From assembly GCF_037478005.1 (NCBI RefSeq), contig NZ_CP144164.1:3596001-3660000 (forward strand): a stretch of DNA of 64,000 nucleotides, in the 5' to 3' direction. The DNA comes from Alteromonas sp. M12 (GTDB taxonomy: Bacteria > Pseudomonadota > Gammaproteobacteria > Enterobacterales > Alteromonadaceae). The translations under genes and the position numbers were made by a program. This document shows positions 62,308 through 64,000 of this stretch, piece by piece. Within the stretch, counting starts at the first letter, position 1. Each line of letters begins with the position of its first letter. The notes under the pieces are model-generated. The model did no database searches. It had not been told where the DNA came from and saw only the letters and a program-made list of their open reading frames with translations.

Positions 62308-63120
62308 ATGTCACAAACAACACAAGGTTTACAGTTTTTTGATTTAAGTAATCGTTGGGGACATGGTATGCCTCAATGGCCATCTAGCCCTAAAGGTATT
62401 GCCATTAGCACCCAACAATTTCATGCCATGAATGGCTGCCAAGTACTTGAATGGGAAGGCATTATGCACCGCGGCACCCATATGGATGCACCTATTCATG
62501 TAACCGAAAACGCGCCACATTTAGATGACTTTGAGCCTTGGCGCTTTTTTGGCACCGGCGTAGTAGTGTCGATACCGAAAGGAAAATGGGGCGTAGTAAC
62601 ACCCGAAGATTTAGATAAAGCCAGACCACAAATCCGCGAAAACGACATTGTGATAATCAATACTGGCAGCCACAAAAACTTGGGGGATAACGATGAATAT
62701 TATCAATATTCCCCGGGACTTTATAAAGAAGGCGCTGAGTGGCTGGTTGAGCACAAAATAAAATTATTGGGCATTGATGTACAGGCCTTAGACCACCCTC
62801 TTGGGACTAAATTGGTAGATCATGGTCCTGGCCCTACTCACCACCACTTATTTAAAGAATACAAAGAAGAAACAGGTCGCGATGTGATGAAGGACTTCCC
62901 ACATTGGGAACCATCTCATAAAGCACTACTTGCAGCGGGGATCCCCGGTATCGAAAACGTTGGTGGAGACATCGATAAAGTCACCGGAAAACGCTGTACT
63001 TTTATGGGCTTCCCATGGCGCTGGCCTGGTGGCGATGGCTGCGGTATTCGACTTGTGGCGATTATTGACCCAGAACAATCTTATGTGATCGATAAAGGAG
63101 ACGATTATGCAAGTAACTAA
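62308..63120 (+). CDS. Cyclase-family metal hydrolase with canonical metal motif
   Basis: The chosen ATG 62308 follows AAGGAG (62296-62301); the frame runs upstream into the previous gene without a better start. The 270-aa protein shares the plan of its neighbour and has the intact motif HRGTHMDAPIH plus GIDVQALDHPLGTKLVDHG. In the family this motif binds Mn or Zn and opens an amide, lactam or lactone ring. This may be the catalytic member of a pair. The stop overlaps the cupin gene by 14 bases, so translation is coupled. Confidence 0.9.
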   Translation: MSQTTQGLQFFDLSNRWGHGMPQWPSSPKGIAISTQQFHAMNGCQVLEWEGIMHRGTHMDAPIHVTENAPHLDDFEPWRFFGTGVVVSIPKGKWGVVTPEDLDKARPQIRENDIVIINTGSHKNLGDNDEYYQYSPGLYKEGAEWLVEHKIKLLGIDVQALDHPLGTKLVDHGPGPTHHHLFKEYKEETGRDVMKDFPHWEPSHKALLAAGIPGIENVGGDIDKVTGKRCTFMGFPWRWPGGDGCGIRLVAIIDPEQSYVIDKGDDYASN

Positions 63121-63451
63121 ATTGAAAGACGCCAAAACCTATGAAGCTAGACAACATTGGGATATGGCAGGTTTACGACTACAAGGCGCAGATGCCACCA
63201 ATATCGACGCATTTAGCTGTTGTTTATCTTACTTCCTCCCCGGTGGCGGTGCGGAATGGGCTTCTTCTCCAAACGAGAAAGCTTATATCGTACTCGACGG
63301 CGAAGTGACTATTCTTACCAAGGAAAATGGAACTCAAAAAGAAACGGTTTTAGGTCCACTAGACTCTTGCGTCATTGAATTTAATGAAGAACGCGCAGTT
63401 GAAAATCGCAGTAATAAAGTTGTCACTATGCTTGTAGTGATATCCAACTAG
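63107..63451 (+). CDS. Small cupin-domain protein
   Basis: This 114-aa single-domain cupin starts with AAGGAG upstream and overlaps the previous stop by 14 bases. PGGGAEWASSPNEKAYIVLDG is the expected first cupin motif, but the usual His-His pair is not complete: the motif reads AEWASSPNEKAYIVL. It may be a metal-poor cupin that binds or isomerises a substrate. The operon context makes a role in the same pathway likely. Confidence 0.82.
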   Translation: MQVTKLKDAKTYEARQHWDMAGLRLQGADATNIDAFSCCLSYFLPGGGAEWASSPNEKAYIVLDGEVTILTKENGTQKETVLGPLDSCVIEFNEERAVENRSNKVVTMLVVISN

Positions 63452-63463
63452 GAGGATCAGATT

Positions 63464-64000
63464 ATGATATCTGAAACGTTGAAAAATCCATTATCTTTGT
63501 TTGACGTGAGTAACAAATCAGCATTGATTACAGGTGCATCCGGGGCCTTTGGTCGCACTGTGGCCATCACCTTAGCATCACTTGGCGCAAAGTTGACTTT
63601 AGTGGCTGGCAACAAACAAGAATTAGAAGCAGTTGCAGAGGAATGTCGCGGAGTGGGCGGCACTGTACAAACTCTAAATTTGCGTCCAGATACATTAGAA
63701 GACGCCAATGCGATGGTGAATGCAGCGGTAGAAGCCTATGGCGATATTGAATTGATGTTTATCGGTTCAGGTTACAACAAGGCAGGTTTTATTCACGAAC
63801 AAGATTATGAAGATTGGCAAGCTGTTATGGATGCTAATGTGCGTGGTAACTGGTTCATGGCTAAAGCTTATGGCACCTATCGCATCAACAATAACTTAAC
63901 TGGCGGTAAAGTAGTTATGGTGTCGTCTGTGCGCGGTCGCCACGGCAATATTTCAGGCTACACAGGTTATTGCACCAGTAAAGGTGCTACCGATATGTTG
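63464..64000 (+). CDS. Short-chain dehydrogenase/reductase, partial at window edge
   Basis: ATG 63464 follows GGAGG at 63451-63455. The 179 codons visible contain GASGAFGRTVAI (cofactor), NVRGNWF, VVMVSSVRG and GYCTSKGA, so the catalytic Tyr and Lys are present. It resembles the SDR at 60520 and may be a paralogue catalysing another oxidation in the same pathway. It is the fourth gene of the cyclase operon and continues beyond the window. Confidence 0.9.
   Translation, partial: MISETLKNPLSLFDVSNKSALITGASGAFGRTVAITLASLGAKLTLVAGNKQELEAVAEECRGVGGTVQTLNLRPDTLEDANAMVNAAVEAYGDIELMFIGSGYNKAGFIHEQDYEDWQAVMDANVRGNWFMAKAYGTYRINNNLTGGKVVMVSSVRGRHGNISGYTGYCTSKGATDML

Overview
The window looks like the chromosome of a marine gammaproteobacterium of the Alteromonadaceae (Glaciecola/Paraglaciecola/Aliiglaciecola-like). 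The reasons are the moderate-to-low GC, the four-gene-family signature of TonB-dependent receptors, PEP-CTERM and GlyGly-CTERM proteins, an NhaD sodium/proton antiporter, a GH43 plus GPH-transporter sugar cassette, and a sulfatase. No rRNA, tRNA, CRISPR array or intact insertion sequence was seen. The genus is an inference from gene content, not from a marker gene.

Layout. 0-10 kb: a truncated membrane sensor, nhaD, a hypothetical gene, fpr, a Fur-box-controlled fagA-like/fumC pair, a structured non-coding stretch that may be a Fur-controlled small RNA, a periplasmic catalase with an ankyrin partner, and a D-threonine-aldolase-like PLP enzyme. 10-19 kb: an ammonium transporter fused to PAS-GGDEF-EAL, an OxyR-like regulator divergent from a beta-carbonic anhydrase/SulP bicarbonate-uptake pair, glyA and a LysR gene. 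19-27 kb: one operon of a TonB-dependent receptor and three paralogous exported AbgB-like amidohydrolases. 28-37 kb: an Asp-rich lipoprotein, a DUF3466-like GlyGly-CTERM protein, a GPH transporter with GH43 glycosidase, a Nudix hydrolase, and a LysR/alcohol dehydrogenase divergent pair. 37-48.6 kb: an Hsp70-like protein, an exported M24 peptidase, a membrane-bound alpha/beta hydrolase, a 33-bp tandem repeat, two PEP-CTERM genes with sigma-54-type promoters, and a Tat-exported PLP enzyme divergent from a TonB receptor.

48.7-64 kb is the most interesting region. It is a catabolic island with an IclR regulator, two FAH-superfamily hydrolases (one a full fumarylacetoacetase), an SSS-family transporter followed by two previously unannotated single-helix miniproteins, a 3-hydroxyacyl-CoA dehydrogenase-like enzyme, a TonB receptor/lipoprotein sulfatase/methyltransferase operon, two SDR dehydrogenases, two paralogous cyclase-family metal hydrolases and a cupin. 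Four copies of one palindrome (GTYTCA-N5-TGARAC, allowing one mismatch) lie in the three intergenic promoter regions of this island, which ties it together as one probable IclR regulon. The chemistry suggested is uptake, desulfation, alcohol oxidation, hydrolytic ring or C-C cleavage of a diketo intermediate, and entry into beta-oxidation. The substrate is unknown; it could be an algal aromatic, cyclitol or polyketide.
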